Part shown: positions 8,300-17,016 of the stretch, piece after piece
Layout of the letters: every line of letters begins with the position of its first letter
How positions within the stretch are numbered: the first letter of the stretch is position 1
NCBI RefSeq assembly: GCF_020178975.1
Contig: NZ_JAHXBU010000089.1
Span: 248,001-312,000, forward strand
Reading direction: 5' to 3'
Length of the DNA: 64,000 nucleotides
Source of the DNA: Cesiribacter sp. SM1
GTDB lineage: Bacteria; Bacteroidota; Bacteroidia; Cytophagales; Cyclobacteriaceae
Translations under genes and position numbers: made by a program
The notes under the pieces: model-generated
The model's database searches: none
Seen by the model: the letters and a program-made list of their open reading frames with translations, nothing else
What the model was told of the DNA's origin: nothing

Positions 8300-9526
8300 A
8301 TGAAGAGATGGCTTTACCCAATTTTTTTTGTATTTGTTTTCGTTGGCCTGGTGGTCAGCTGCAGCGATGATGATGACAGTTTCTGGGACTCCCTGATACC
8401 TGAGACTGAAGAAGAGGATCCGACCCAATCGCAGATAAACGGGTACGTTTTTAAACCAGAGCTGCAACCCGCCACAGATGAGCATGTACAGCAGTTGGAA
8501 TTACCTGCCGGCTTCAACATCCAGAAGTTTGCCGAAGGGCTGGTGAATCCCCGCATACTGGTGGCAAACAACACTGGGCATGTATATGTATCTGACCGGC
8601 AGGAAGGTCTTGTGCTCCTGCTGGAAGATACCAATGGCGATGGCGCAGCCGAAAGAATAGAAACGGTGGCGGAAATTGACCAGGCACACGGCCTTACTAT
8701 TCACCAAAACAGGCTGTACATTGTAACGATCCGTGAAATTTATGCCGCCGATATCAACAGCGATGGCACCCTGGGTGAACCACAGCTGCTTAGCGATGAA
8801 CTACCCGATGGCGGCCAGCACCCCAACAGAACCATAGCTTTCGGACCAGACGGCATGATGTATGTAACAGTTGGCAGCACCTGTAACACCTGCCATGAAC
8901 CAAATGAAAAGCATGCCACCGTGCTAAGGGCAAACCCAGATGGCAGCGATTTGCATATTTATGCAGAGGGACTAAGAAACACCATAGGCTTTGGCTGGCA
9001 TCCCGAAACCGGAGAAATGTGGGGCATGGACCATGGCATCGACTGGCTTGGCGACACCGAACAGATGGAGGAACTGAACCGCATTGAAGAGGGTGCAGAT
9101 TACGGCTGGCCCTATATTTACGATAATGGCAAGTACAACCCGGTAGATCGCCCGCAGGGTGATACCACCTACCAGGAATACCTTGCCATGACAACCCTCC
9201 CGCTAATGCTGTATACGGCACATGCAGCCCCCATGGAAATGGAGTTTTACACAGCAGACCAGTTTCCCGCAGATTACCAGGGCGATGCCTTTATTGCCAT
9301 GCGTGGCTCCTGGAACCGGAGCAATCCCGTTGGTTACAAGCTTGTAAGGCTACATTTCGAAAACGGACAGCCCAGCCACTTTGAGGACTTTGTATCGGAT
9401 TTTCTGGTAAATGGCAATCGTGCTCATTTCGGGCGCCTGGTAGGGCTTGCTACCCATGCAGATGGTTCGCTGCTGCTCTCTGATGATACCAATGGTGTTA
9501 TTTACAGAATTGCCTACCAGCAGTAG
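8300..9526 (+). CDS. PQQ-dependent sugar/sorbosone dehydrogenase-like surface lipoprotein
   Basis: A 408-residue lipoprotein. The type II signal peptide ends in the lipobox LVVSC and is followed at once by SDDDD, the acidic pattern that sends Bacteroidota lipoproteins to the cell surface. The mature part is a six-bladed beta-propeller of the glucose/sorbosone dehydrogenase type: HGLTIHQNRLYI, AFGPDGMMYVTVGS, YAEGLRNTIGFGWHP, ADYGWPYIYDNG, AMRGSWNR and GRLVGLATHADGSLLLSDD. A CNTCH sequence in the propeller fits a heme-c CxxCH pattern but may be coincidental. It probably oxidises a sugar or aldehyde outside the cell with PQQ. No PQQ-synthesis genes are in the window. Confidence 0.82.
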   Translation: MKRWLYPIFFVFVFVGLVVSCSDDDDSFWDSLIPETEEEDPTQSQINGYVFKPELQPATDEHVQQLELPAGFNIQKFAEGLVNPRILVANNTGHVYVSDRQEGLVLLLEDTNGDGAAERIETVAEIDQAHGLTIHQNRLYIVTIREIYAADINSDGTLGEPQLLSDELPDGGQHPNRTIAFGPDGMMYVTVGSTCNTCHEPNEKHATVLRANPDGSDLHIYAEGLRNTIGFGWHPETGEMWGMDHGIDWLGDTEQMEELNRIEEGADYGWPYIYDNGKYNPVDRPQGDTTYQEYLAMTTLPLMLYTAHAAPMEMEFYTADQFPADYQGDAFIAMRGSWNRSNPVGYKLVRLHFENGQPSHFEDFVSDFLVNGNRAHFGRLVGLATHADGSLLLSDDTNGVIYRIAYQQ

Positions 9527-9633
9527 ACCCGCCTGCCACAAAGCAGCGAGCCTCTGTTCCGATGGAAGAGAGGCTCCTTGCAGCAGGGGCTTTTTAAGAA
9601 GATAGAGTTCTAGACGAGCACTCAACCCTACAA

Positions 9634-9666
9634 AGAAATCTGGCCTTTACCGGCCGGATTTTTTTT
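9634..9666 (+). terminator. Rho-independent terminator of the dehydrogenase lipoprotein gene
   Basis: Stem AAATCTGGCC / GGCCGGATTT (one G-T wobble) with a TTTACC loop, followed by a T-run to 9666. It lies about 110 bp after the stop at 9526. A weaker hairpin at 9548-9576 precedes it. Confidence 0.8.
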
Positions 9667-9821
9667 CTGTTACAGCCAGTATGCAGCCTTTGCACTCAAA
9701 TTCATCTGCACAGTAGTTTGTAAATTCTGAAAAATTTCAGAAATAGCTTCTGTTACGCTTTTCTTCTCCTGTCATATCATTTTCAAGGATTTTATCCAAA
9801 GGCAACCTAACACTTAGAGGT

Positions 9822-10397
9822 ATGAAAACTTTTACCCTTACCCTTGCTTTTGCGCTGTTCAGCACCAGCCTGTTTGCGCAAATGCTATGGAAATCAGATC
9901 AGTCTCAATCCAGGCTTGGCTTTACGGTTACCAGCATGGGCATTAACCAGGTAAGTGGCCTGTTTAAAAGCTTTGAGGCCACCATTCAGGCCCGTCAGGA
10001 GGATTTCAGCGATGCTGTGTTTGATTTAACGATCGATGCAGCTTCAATCGACACCAGTAACAAAAGGCGAGACAATGATTTAAGGAGCAATAATTTTTTT
10101 GATGTTGCCAATCTGCCCAAAATAACCTTCAGGAGCACCTCCATTACCAAAACAGGGCCTGACACCTACAAGCTTACAGGCGATTTAAGCATGCATGGGG
10201 TAACCAAATCTGTTACCATTGACCTGATTCATAAAGAAACCGTTAAAGACCCGGAAACGAAAGCACTGATCTCCGGCTTTCAGGTAAAGGGCATGCTTAA
10301 ACGCTCCGACTTTAACATAGGCCGCGGATTTATGGCATCCATGGTAGGCGATGAGGTAAGTATTGAAGCCGATGGCAGGTTTATAAGGTATCAGTAG
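9822..10397 (+). CDS. YceI family periplasmic lipid-binding protein
   Basis: A 191-residue protein with a signal peptide (MKTFTLTLAFALFSTSLFAQ) and the YceI lipocalin-like barrel. Typical stretches are SRLGFTVTSMGINQVSGLF, the IDTSNKRRDNDLRSNNFFD turn, PKITFRSTSI, GDLSMHGVTKSV and the C-terminal KRSDFNIGRGF. YceI proteins bind polyprenyl or fatty amide chains; some are induced by base or osmotic stress. An AGAGGT ribosome site lies five bases before the ATG. It converges on the DUF983 gene with only 15 bp between stops. Confidence 0.9.
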   Translation: MKTFTLTLAFALFSTSLFAQMLWKSDQSQSRLGFTVTSMGINQVSGLFKSFEATIQARQEDFSDAVFDLTIDAASIDTSNKRRDNDLRSNNFFDVANLPKITFRSTSITKTGPDTYKLTGDLSMHGVTKSVTIDLIHKETVKDPETKALISGFQVKGMLKRSDFNIGRGFMASMVGDEVSIEADGRFIRYQ

Positions 10398-10412
10398 CTG
10401 CTCACGTGTGTG

Positions 10413-10805
10413 TTACAGCTTTCTGATCTTATCACAGGGGCCCTCGTAACGAACAAAAATGTTGATCCAGAGCGACCTGGAAAGCCTGAAGATTACTGGT
10501 AAAAACCCTATCACCACGCCTACTACTGTTACAAATACCATGAGCATGGTAATCTCCTCAACCAGCAGGTTTAGTATGAACAACGCCATCAGGAAAATGC
10601 CTGTGGTAATGGCATAACTGATAAACATTGCGCCAAAATAGTAGCCAGGCTCAGGCTCAAAAGGCTGTCCGCAGCAGGGGCACCTGGGGTTCATTTGTGC
10701 AAATCGCTTTGTGTACAATGTACCTTCCGGAAACATGCTGCCCTCCCGGCACCTGGGGCATTTAGCCGTTAGCATGCTGTATATTAAATTGGGTTTGTTG
10801 CCCAT
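10413..10805 (-). CDS. DUF983 membrane protein
   Basis: A 130-residue protein with a small zinc-ribbon-like N-terminus (Cys16/Cys19 in CPRC; Cys42/Cys45 in CPCC) followed by two adjacent membrane helices at about 57-77 and 80-102 and a basic tail. This is the DUF983 layout common in Bacteroidota and Alphaproteobacteria. Function unknown; in some genomes DUF983 proteins lie near cytochrome oxidase genes, which is not the case here. Confidence 0.85.
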   Translation of the reverse strand: MGNKPNLIYSMLTAKCPRCREGSMFPEGTLYTKRFAQMNPRCPCCGQPFEPEPGYYFGAMFISYAITTGIFLMALFILNLLVEEITMLMVFVTVVGVVIGFLPVIFRLSRSLWINIFVRYEGPCDKIRKL

Positions 10806-10891
10806 GCTTTTTTTTGCTTTAGATCAGCTTAACGCAAAGTTAAAAAAATCAGCTCTTGCCACTGGCTAATCTTAAATTTGCAGCTGCTTTT

Positions 10892-13042
10892 TTAACTTTT
10901 AAAATACACTTTAAAGGTTGTTCCCCGATCTAAGTTGCTCTCCACCTCTATTCTTCCGCCTGCATTCTCAACAATCCGTTTTACAATGTAAAGGCCTATG
11001 CCGGTTCCCTCTACATGCGTATGCAGCCGCTTAAACATGGTAAAAAGCTTAGGCAGCTGCTCCTGGCTCAAGCCTATGCCATTGTCTGTTACACTCAGAA
11101 CCGTGTGCTCTTCTTCCCTATAGGTTTTTATCCGGACCACCAGTGGCCGCTTCGGTGACTGGTACTTGATAGCATTCGACAACAGGTTATACAGAATACT
11201 TCTTAAGTTCTTTTTTGCATACAACAGCCTGGTAACCTGCAGATCTTCCCGGAAGTTAACGTCCGATACCTCCAGGTTACCTGCCAGGTCTGCCTTCAGC
11301 TCTTCCAGAATATCTTTGAATGAGAGTTGTTCAGGTACTTCTTTGCTACCCTTCTGCGTTTTTGTTATTTCTGCCAGGTCCAGAATGGTACTCTTTAGCC
11401 GCAAGATGGAAGATTCCATCATTTCCAGCACCGAACGGTCCTTATCTTCGATTTTATCGTTAAAGTTTTTTCTTGCCAGGGCTACTAAGCCCTCCAGGTT
11501 TAATATAGGGCTTCTTAAATCATGTGAGGCTGTGTAAATAAAGTTATCAAGGTCGTTGTTGATCTTGTTCAACTCTATGTTTGTAGCCTTCAGATCTTCC
11601 TGCGCCAGCAGCAGCTTTTCATTTGCAAGTCTGCGGTCATGTATGTCGGTGTTGGTGCCAATCCACATGCTGATGGAGCCATCGGTGCTGCGCTGGGCAA
11701 GGCCCCTGCTCAAGTGCCAGCGATACTCATTGTCTTTTCCTCTTAAGCGGTGCTCCAGCTGAAAATCAAGCCCTGTTTCAATAGAATACATCCATACCTT
11801 TTCGTTTTCTTCCCAGTCGTCGGGATGGATAATGCTCTTCCAGCCCCAGTCTTTTAGCGCCTCAAAAGAAAGCCCGGTATAGTCCAGCCACTTCTGGTTA
11901 AAATAATCTACATCTCCATTGGCTTTTGCAGTCCACACTTTCTGCGGCATGGCATCGGCCATGAAGTTTAAACGGGCAGCACTTTCTTCCAACACCTTCC
12001 TGGCTTGCACCTGCTGGGTAACATCGTATGCAAATACCATAATGCCGTCAACCTGATTTTCGGCATTAAAGCGGGCCTGGTAAATAAAGGTATAATAGTT
12101 ATTTTGAAGAGGGCCGCCATCATGGCTTGCCAGCGGCATTAGCACCTCGTTACCCACATAGGTTTCTCCGGTTTGATATACCCGCTGCACGATGGGCCAG
12201 ATTGGCTGGTCTGCCAGCTCAGGCAGCCCCTCCAGCAGGGGTTTGCCCAGGAGCTGCCGCCCCGGGAAAACGCGCTGGTACTGGGGGTTTACAAATTCAA
12301 AGATGAAATCTGGCCCGCTGTGCACACATATAATGGCGGGCGCTTCCATCAGGAAACGCTCCAGCCTGTCACGATGCCGTTCTGCTTCGGTCCGGGCCTG
12401 CTGTAACTCCAGGGTTCTGGCATTTACCTTTTCTTCCAGCCGGGCATTCCAGGCCTGCAACTGCTCTTCCTTTCTGAGCAGTTCTTCGTTAGAGGCCCTC
12501 AATTCCTCCTCCGATGCCCTTAACTCTTCGTTGGTGGCCTGTAGCTCTTCCTGAAAAAGCTGAAGTTCTTTATTGGCTGCTTCCAGTTCTTTTTGCTGGT
12601 TCTGCAGCAGCTGACCTGTATTCTCCTTTTCTTGTTCCAGCTGTTTTCTCCGGCTAATATCGCGCATGATCCCGGAGAAGAAATAGTTGCCCTCTTCTTT
12701 CCAGGAGGAGAGCGAGAGTTCCAGTGGAAAAACTGTTCCGTCTTTGCGCAATCCTTCTATTTCCACCGTATGGCCTACCAGTTTTGGAAGACCAGTTTTC
12801 ATAAACCGCTGCATGCCCGCCGTATGTGCCTGCCTGTGTTTTTCAGGCATTATAACATTCAGGTTCAGGCCAATCAGCTCACCATCCCGGAAGCCGAAAA
12901 TCTCAAAGGCTTTGTGATTGGCAAAAACTATTGTAGCATTTTCATCAGAAATAACAATAGCATCGGTGGCAGTTTGCGCAATTGCCTGAAATCTAACCTC
13001 AGAAAACGTTAATCTATCTCTAAAACTCCTCAGCTCGTCCAT
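10892..13042 (-). CDS. Multi-PAS sensor histidine kinase
   Basis: A 716-residue soluble histidine kinase with no transmembrane segment. Order: a FixL-like PAS domain (about 13-130, with VFANHKAFEIFG and FFSGIMRDIS), a long Glu-rich coiled coil (135-225), a second PAS (about 230-345), a third PAS (about 352-475, SFEALKDWGWKSIIHPDDW), then the HisKA dimerisation helix with phospho-acceptor His507 in TASHDLRSP, and the ATPase domain (N box LLSNAIKYQSP, G1 TDNGIGLS, G2 GTGIGLYIV). It is paralogous in its first PAS and catalytic core to the kinase at 28868. No response regulator is adjacent, so it is an orphan. Confidence 0.9.
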   Translation of the reverse strand: MDELRSFRDRLTFSEVRFQAIAQTATDAIVISDENATIVFANHKAFEIFGFRDGELIGLNLNVIMPEKHRQAHTAGMQRFMKTGLPKLVGHTVEIEGLRKDGTVFPLELSLSSWKEEGNYFFSGIMRDISRRKQLEQEKENTGQLLQNQQKELEAANKELQLFQEELQATNEELRASEEELRASNEELLRKEEQLQAWNARLEEKVNARTLELQQARTEAERHRDRLERFLMEAPAIICVHSGPDFIFEFVNPQYQRVFPGRQLLGKPLLEGLPELADQPIWPIVQRVYQTGETYVGNEVLMPLASHDGGPLQNNYYTFIYQARFNAENQVDGIMVFAYDVTQQVQARKVLEESAARLNFMADAMPQKVWTAKANGDVDYFNQKWLDYTGLSFEALKDWGWKSIIHPDDWEENEKVWMYSIETGLDFQLEHRLRGKDNEYRWHLSRGLAQRSTDGSISMWIGTNTDIHDRRLANEKLLLAQEDLKATNIELNKINNDLDNFIYTASHDLRSPILNLEGLVALARKNFNDKIEDKDRSVLEMMESSILRLKSTILDLAEITKTQKGSKEVPEQLSFKDILEELKADLAGNLEVSDVNFREDLQVTRLLYAKKNLRSILYNLLSNAIKYQSPKRPLVVRIKTYREEEHTVLSVTDNGIGLSQEQLPKLFTMFKRLHTHVEGTGIGLYIVKRIVENAGGRIEVESNLDRGTTFKVYFKS

Positions 13043-13689
13043 TCTTGATCACATTAACAAAATGCTGCCCACTGAAAAAAACGTAGCCACAGCCCAAAAA
13101 TCTATCCTTATTTATCAACGATAAGGTAATAACTCATGCTGTTCAGAATTACCCTATTCATGAGCAAATATTGCATAAGTAGGTTACAAACTATCTGCCC
13201 CACATTTCACAGTCCACACTGTTGAATGATTGATTGTAAAAAATAAGCTTCATTAAACGGAGGAGCTTAAAAAAGAAGAACCTCCGGCATGTGGTAACTG
13301 TCTGGGGTAAAACTAAAAAAACACACCATTGGAAGGTAAATTCTATGATTTTTTTATTCCGGGATCACTCTTTTTACAGCTGAAGGCTTCACCTAAAAGC
13401 TATCTTTTAAATAGTTTTCGTCATCCCCACGGAGGTAGTGGTAGTGATCTGTGAGACATACCCGATAAAGTTAGATTTTACTGCTTTTAGTTAACAGATT
13501 CCCCTTTTCAGGGGAATAACGGGAATGCTTAGGCATTCATGAGACTGCTACTGAGATAATCACCTGTGTTTGCCCTAGCTACCGCAATACAAGCTGCTAA
13601 CTCCCCCCCTGTAGCCAGGCTTTTGCTGCGCCGAAAAGTTTTTAGCTATATTTAAAGTGTATTTTTCCGCACTCGGTAAAACATAAATT
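13043..13689. other. Divergent intergenic region
   Basis: 647 bp between the PAS kinase (minus) and pgeF (plus). I see no gene, RNA or clear hairpin; it is moderately AT-rich and should carry both promoters. Confidence 0.4.
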
Positions 13690-14463
13690 ATGAAGCAAGT
13701 AATGATTAATGGCCTCAGACTGTGGCAGAGCGAAAGCTTAAGCAAAGAAGCTGCGGTTAAACATTTTATAACCGACAGAAGCACTACTGACAACGGAAAA
13801 GAATTTACCCTTAGCTACTTAAGCTCCCCCAACCGGGAAGAGATACGCCACAACAGGAGCCTACTGGCAGCAGCAATGGGTGTAGAGGAAAATCAGCTTT
13901 ACCTGCCCTCGCAGGTCCATAAAACCAAAATAGTGCGGGTGAGCAGCAGTACGCAAAAACAGGAGCTGATGGATACAGATGCACTCATTACCAATGAAAA
14001 AGGCCTGTGCATTGCTGTAATGGCAGCTGACTGCGTACCCATCCTGCTGTACGACCGCAGAAACGGAGCTGTGGCTGCCGTACATTCGGGCTGGAGAGGT
14101 ACTGTTGCCCTGATCCTGGAAAAAACCCTCCGGGAGATGCACAGTGTATTTGGCACCGAGGGCAAAGACCTGGTTGCCTGTATCGGACCTTCTGTATGCC
14201 AGGCATCTTATGAGGTAGGCCAGGAGGTTGTGCAGGAGGTGGAGAAAACCTTCGGTGCACACAACAGCTTACTGATACCCCAGGCCAACCAGAAGGCAAA
14301 ACTCGATCTGTGGAAAGCCAATAAGCTGCAGCTCCTGGATTTTGGTGTTGAAGAATCCTGCATTGAAATATCTGAGCTGTGCACAGTAAAGCACAACGAG
14401 CATTTTTTCTCTGCCAGAAAAGGTGATACAGGCCGCTTTGCTGCCGGAATCATGCTGGTATAA
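13690..14463 (+). CDS. pgeF: Peptidoglycan editing factor PgeF / multicopper-like purine nucleoside phosphorylase
   Basis: A 257-residue member of the YfiH/LACC1 family. Key motifs are LPSQVHKTKIV, the AADCVPILLYD stretch with the Cys zinc ligand, VHSGWRGT with the second His, ACIGPSVCQASYEVG and the C-terminal FFSARKGDTGR. Members act as zinc-dependent purine nucleoside phosphorylase/adenosine deaminase in vitro, and E. coli PgeF prevents L-Ser misincorporation into the peptidoglycan stem. The gene is monocistronic and converges on the DUF4403-like gene. Confidence 0.9.
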   Translation: MKQVMINGLRLWQSESLSKEAAVKHFITDRSTTDNGKEFTLSYLSSPNREEIRHNRSLLAAAMGVEENQLYLPSQVHKTKIVRVSSSTQKQELMDTDALITNEKGLCIAVMAADCVPILLYDRRNGAVAAVHSGWRGTVALILEKTLREMHSVFGTEGKDLVACIGPSVCQASYEVGQEVVQEVEKTFGAHNSLLIPQANQKAKLDLWKANKLQLLDFGVEESCIEISELCTVKHNEHFFSARKGDTGRFAAGIMLV

Positions 14464-14607
14464 TGCTCCACCTATGCTGGATTGAGAACTACAAGCTGAT
14501 ACTATGACTATGATAACCCGCTAAAGCCATCCGGTACACGCACCCCAATAACTACCTGCGGAAGCATCTTTAGTCACTGATTGAAAACTAACGGCCAGAC
14601 ACCAGGC

Positions 14608-15237
14608 TTAAGGCTTCAAATCAGCGGGGATCAGGCTAAGCAGGTCAACTACTTCTACGTCAACATCTGCGCTTACAATAAGCTGCAGTGATACACCGCT
14701 TGCCTGCAGCATAAGGTCTTGTACGTTAACAGTACTAACCGCACCTGTCAGTCGCAGCCCCTTTACCTCAAGGCCGGTTTCCAGCTGGCCATTTACCTTC
14801 TGTACCTGTTCTGTTATTTTTGCACCCAGGTCGAGCCTGGTTTTACCCAGAATTTTATTACTGGCAATTGTATTTGCCAGCACCTCCAGTCCGGCATTGT
14901 AAAAGCTGCTCGATGTTCTCACATCCAGGTTATAGCGGCTTAAGAAAAGCTGCTGCCTGCCATTATCATAGCCCATGGCTGCGTGAACATAAATATCAAC
15001 ACTATCTCTTTTAAAAAGAGTACGCAACACTTTAAGCCTTAGGGCTACTGTTATATCATAAGACTTTACATTGCTGTTAAAAAGGCTTACCCCAAGCACT
15101 TGTGCATATTTTACCTCCTCTCCGGAATCGTCTTTTGCCGAAATATATTCGCCTACTAATTTTAGCCTAAGCGCTTCTTCCAGGGAAGCATAAGAAATAC
15201 GTACAGGTATCCTGATGTTGATATTATGATGGTCCAT
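14608..15237 (-). CDS. DUF4403-like protein without signal peptide
   Basis: A 209-residue protein starting MDHHNINIRIPVRISYASLE. This IPVRISYxxLEEAL opening resembles the repeated units of DUF4403, a Bacteroidota family of about 450 residues usually exported as lipoproteins. Here only one unit is present and no signal peptide or lipobox is visible. The rest is a beta-rich amphipathic pattern with an ALRLKVLRTLFKRDSVDIYVH stretch. Function unknown; a lipid-binding (tubular/BPI-like) fold is possible but is only an inference. Confidence 0.6.
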   Translation of the reverse strand: MDHHNINIRIPVRISYASLEEALRLKLVGEYISAKDDSGEEVKYAQVLGVSLFNSNVKSYDITVALRLKVLRTLFKRDSVDIYVHAAMGYDNGRQQLFLSRYNLDVRTSSSFYNAGLEVLANTIASNKILGKTRLDLGAKITEQVQKVNGQLETGLEVKGLRLTGAVSTVNVQDLMLQASGVSLQLIVSADVDVEVVDLLSLIPADLKP

Positions 15238-15549
15238 TGGTGCGTCTTATATTGAATTATGAGGCACGGATTGTACTGGCCATTGACCCACACCTCTACA
15301 GCGCTGCTATAGTAGCAAAAAAACCATAGTTACCGAAAAGATCCGCTTAATTTTAGCTGCTGCGGCAATGCCCGGCTGCAAGCTATGAGTGCGCCTGCCC
15401 TTAGCCTTATTTCCGTAACTGACTACCAGAACAGCTGCTGGAGTCCCCACCCCAGCAGGCCGGCCAATAAAGCACAATGAGCAGTATTATGGGCAAAAGG
15501 GCTAGAGAATAGGCCATGGCAGCAAAGCAATTAATACAACCTGCCGGGT
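15238..15549. other. Intergenic region with a weak minus-strand micro-ORF
   Basis: 312 bp. On the minus strand an ATG at 15517 opens a 36-codon frame to 15407 beginning with a hydrophobic run (MAYSLALLPIILLIVLYW). It could be a tiny membrane peptide, but codon context and neighbours give no support. Nothing else is recognisable. Confidence 0.25.
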
Positions 15550-16545
15550 TTAGAACAGGCAAACCTCATTCTGCAGTGCCTGCTGGTTCTGAAACTGGGC
15601 AATATTCTGCAGGGTTACTTCGGCAATACTTTGCAGGGCATTGCTGGTAAAGAATGCCTGATGCCCCGTAATGAGCACATTATTGAAAGAGAGCAGGCGC
15701 ATGAATACATCGTCCTGAATAACCCTGCTGGAAAGGTCTTCAAAGAAGAGATCAGCTTCTTCTTCGTAAACATCGAGCCCCAGGTAGCTGATCTGCTCAC
15801 TTTTGAGCCCTGCAATAACTGCCCGTGTATCAATAAGCGCTCCCCGGCTGGTATTAATCAGCATCACCCCTTTTTTCATCCGGGCAATACTTTCTTCATT
15901 GATAATGTGATAGGTTTGGGGTGTAAGGGGGCAGTGCAGGGAAATAATATCTGCCTGCGAATAAATACTGTCGAGCTTAGAGAATTCAACGCCAATTTCG
16001 TCAGCTTCGGCCGATGGCTGAATATCGTACCCCATTACCCGGCAGCCAAAGCCTTTCAGGATGCGGGCGGTTACCAGGCCTATTTTACCCAGTCCGATCA
16101 AACCTACGGTTTTGCCGTGCAAATCAAATCCCATCAACCCGTTAAGGGCAAAGTTACCCTCCTTTACCCGGTTGTAAGCCCGGTGGGTTTTACGGTTTAA
16201 TGTAAGAATGAGCGCGATGGTATGTTCGGCCACCGAATAGGGCGAGTAGGCAGGCACACGCACTACTTTGATGTTCAGAGCAGCGGCAGCTTTCAGGTCT
16301 ACATTGTTGTAGCCGGCACAGCGCAGTGCCAGTAGTTTTACTCCCTGCCGGGCCAGTTCCTCCAGCACATCGGCATCTACCACATCATTTACAAATACGC
16401 ACACCACCTCATGGCCTTTGGCCAGTACAGCGGTACTACGGTTTAAGGGCACTTCCAGAAAGTGCAGGTTAAATCCCTGTTGCTGGTTGGCCCTGCTAAA
16501 AAAATCTCTGTCGTAAAGCTTGGTGCTGAAAAATATAACCTTCAT
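15550..16545 (-). CDS. ldhA: D-lactate dehydrogenase (2-hydroxyacid dehydrogenase family)
   Basis: A 331-residue NAD-dependent D-2-hydroxyacid dehydrogenase very close in motif pattern to E. coli LdhA: MKVIFFSTKLYDRDFF start, catalytic Arg in ALRCAGYNNVDL, VVRVPAYSPYSVAEHTI, the Rossmann motif GLIGLGKIG, ISLHCPLTP, NTSRGALID, VYEEEADLFFED and the catalytic His in TGHQAFFT. It reduces pyruvate to D-lactate during fermentative growth. It is monocistronic. The upstream 471 bp separates it from the divergently transcribed protease gene. Confidence 0.92.
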   Translation of the reverse strand: MKVIFFSTKLYDRDFFSRANQQQGFNLHFLEVPLNRSTAVLAKGHEVVCVFVNDVVDADVLEELARQGVKLLALRCAGYNNVDLKAAAALNIKVVRVPAYSPYSVAEHTIALILTLNRKTHRAYNRVKEGNFALNGLMGFDLHGKTVGLIGLGKIGLVTARILKGFGCRVMGYDIQPSAEADEIGVEFSKLDSIYSQADIISLHCPLTPQTYHIINEESIARMKKGVMLINTSRGALIDTRAVIAGLKSEQISYLGLDVYEEEADLFFEDLSSRVIQDDVFMRLLSFNNVLITGHQAFFTSNALQSIAEVTLQNIAQFQNQQALQNEVCLF

Positions 16546-17016
16546 GGCCGATAGGTTTTGAAAAGAACTAAAAAATCATCTGCTACGGCAAGAAAAAAGA
16601 TTTACCCAGAGATACAAGGCAACTGAACATATAAAGCTTAAGCCAGTGCAAATTTAATCCCAGGCAGGAGAAGTATGTCATTTCAAAATCCACACACGAT
16701 AATGAGCCCTTTTTAAATAATTTTTTTATCCATATATTACATCACATCCCTGTTATTTTATACTGTATATATTACAAGGTAAAAAGGCGTAGCCATATGC
16801 GACAAAATGTTCCAACATCGAAATTTTAATTTTTTTTTAATTTTGATGATTGTTTATTAAATCAGACATACCTATATTGTTTTTTCATTAATCAATTGTA
16901 ATCCAGCCGTTTAAATTTATTTTACCTTTTTTAACAATATTTGCTACTGCTCTGCACTTTTTCTCATTTTTCACTGTATTCATTACACAAACAACATACC
17001 CACACTAATCAATTTT
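16546..17016. other. AT-rich divergent promoter region
   Basis: 471 bp of strongly AT-rich sequence between ldhA (minus) and the subtilisin-like gene (plus), with long T/A runs around 16826-16845. A TAATTTTG at 16838-16845 fits the Bacteroidota -7 consensus TAnnTTTG, but in such AT-rich DNA this can occur by chance. No gene is visible. Confidence 0.35.

Noticed and set aside
8106-8303. Plus-strand frame of 65 residues before the dehydrogenase lipoprotein
   Set aside because: Overlaps the real start and reads like random AT-rich sequence.
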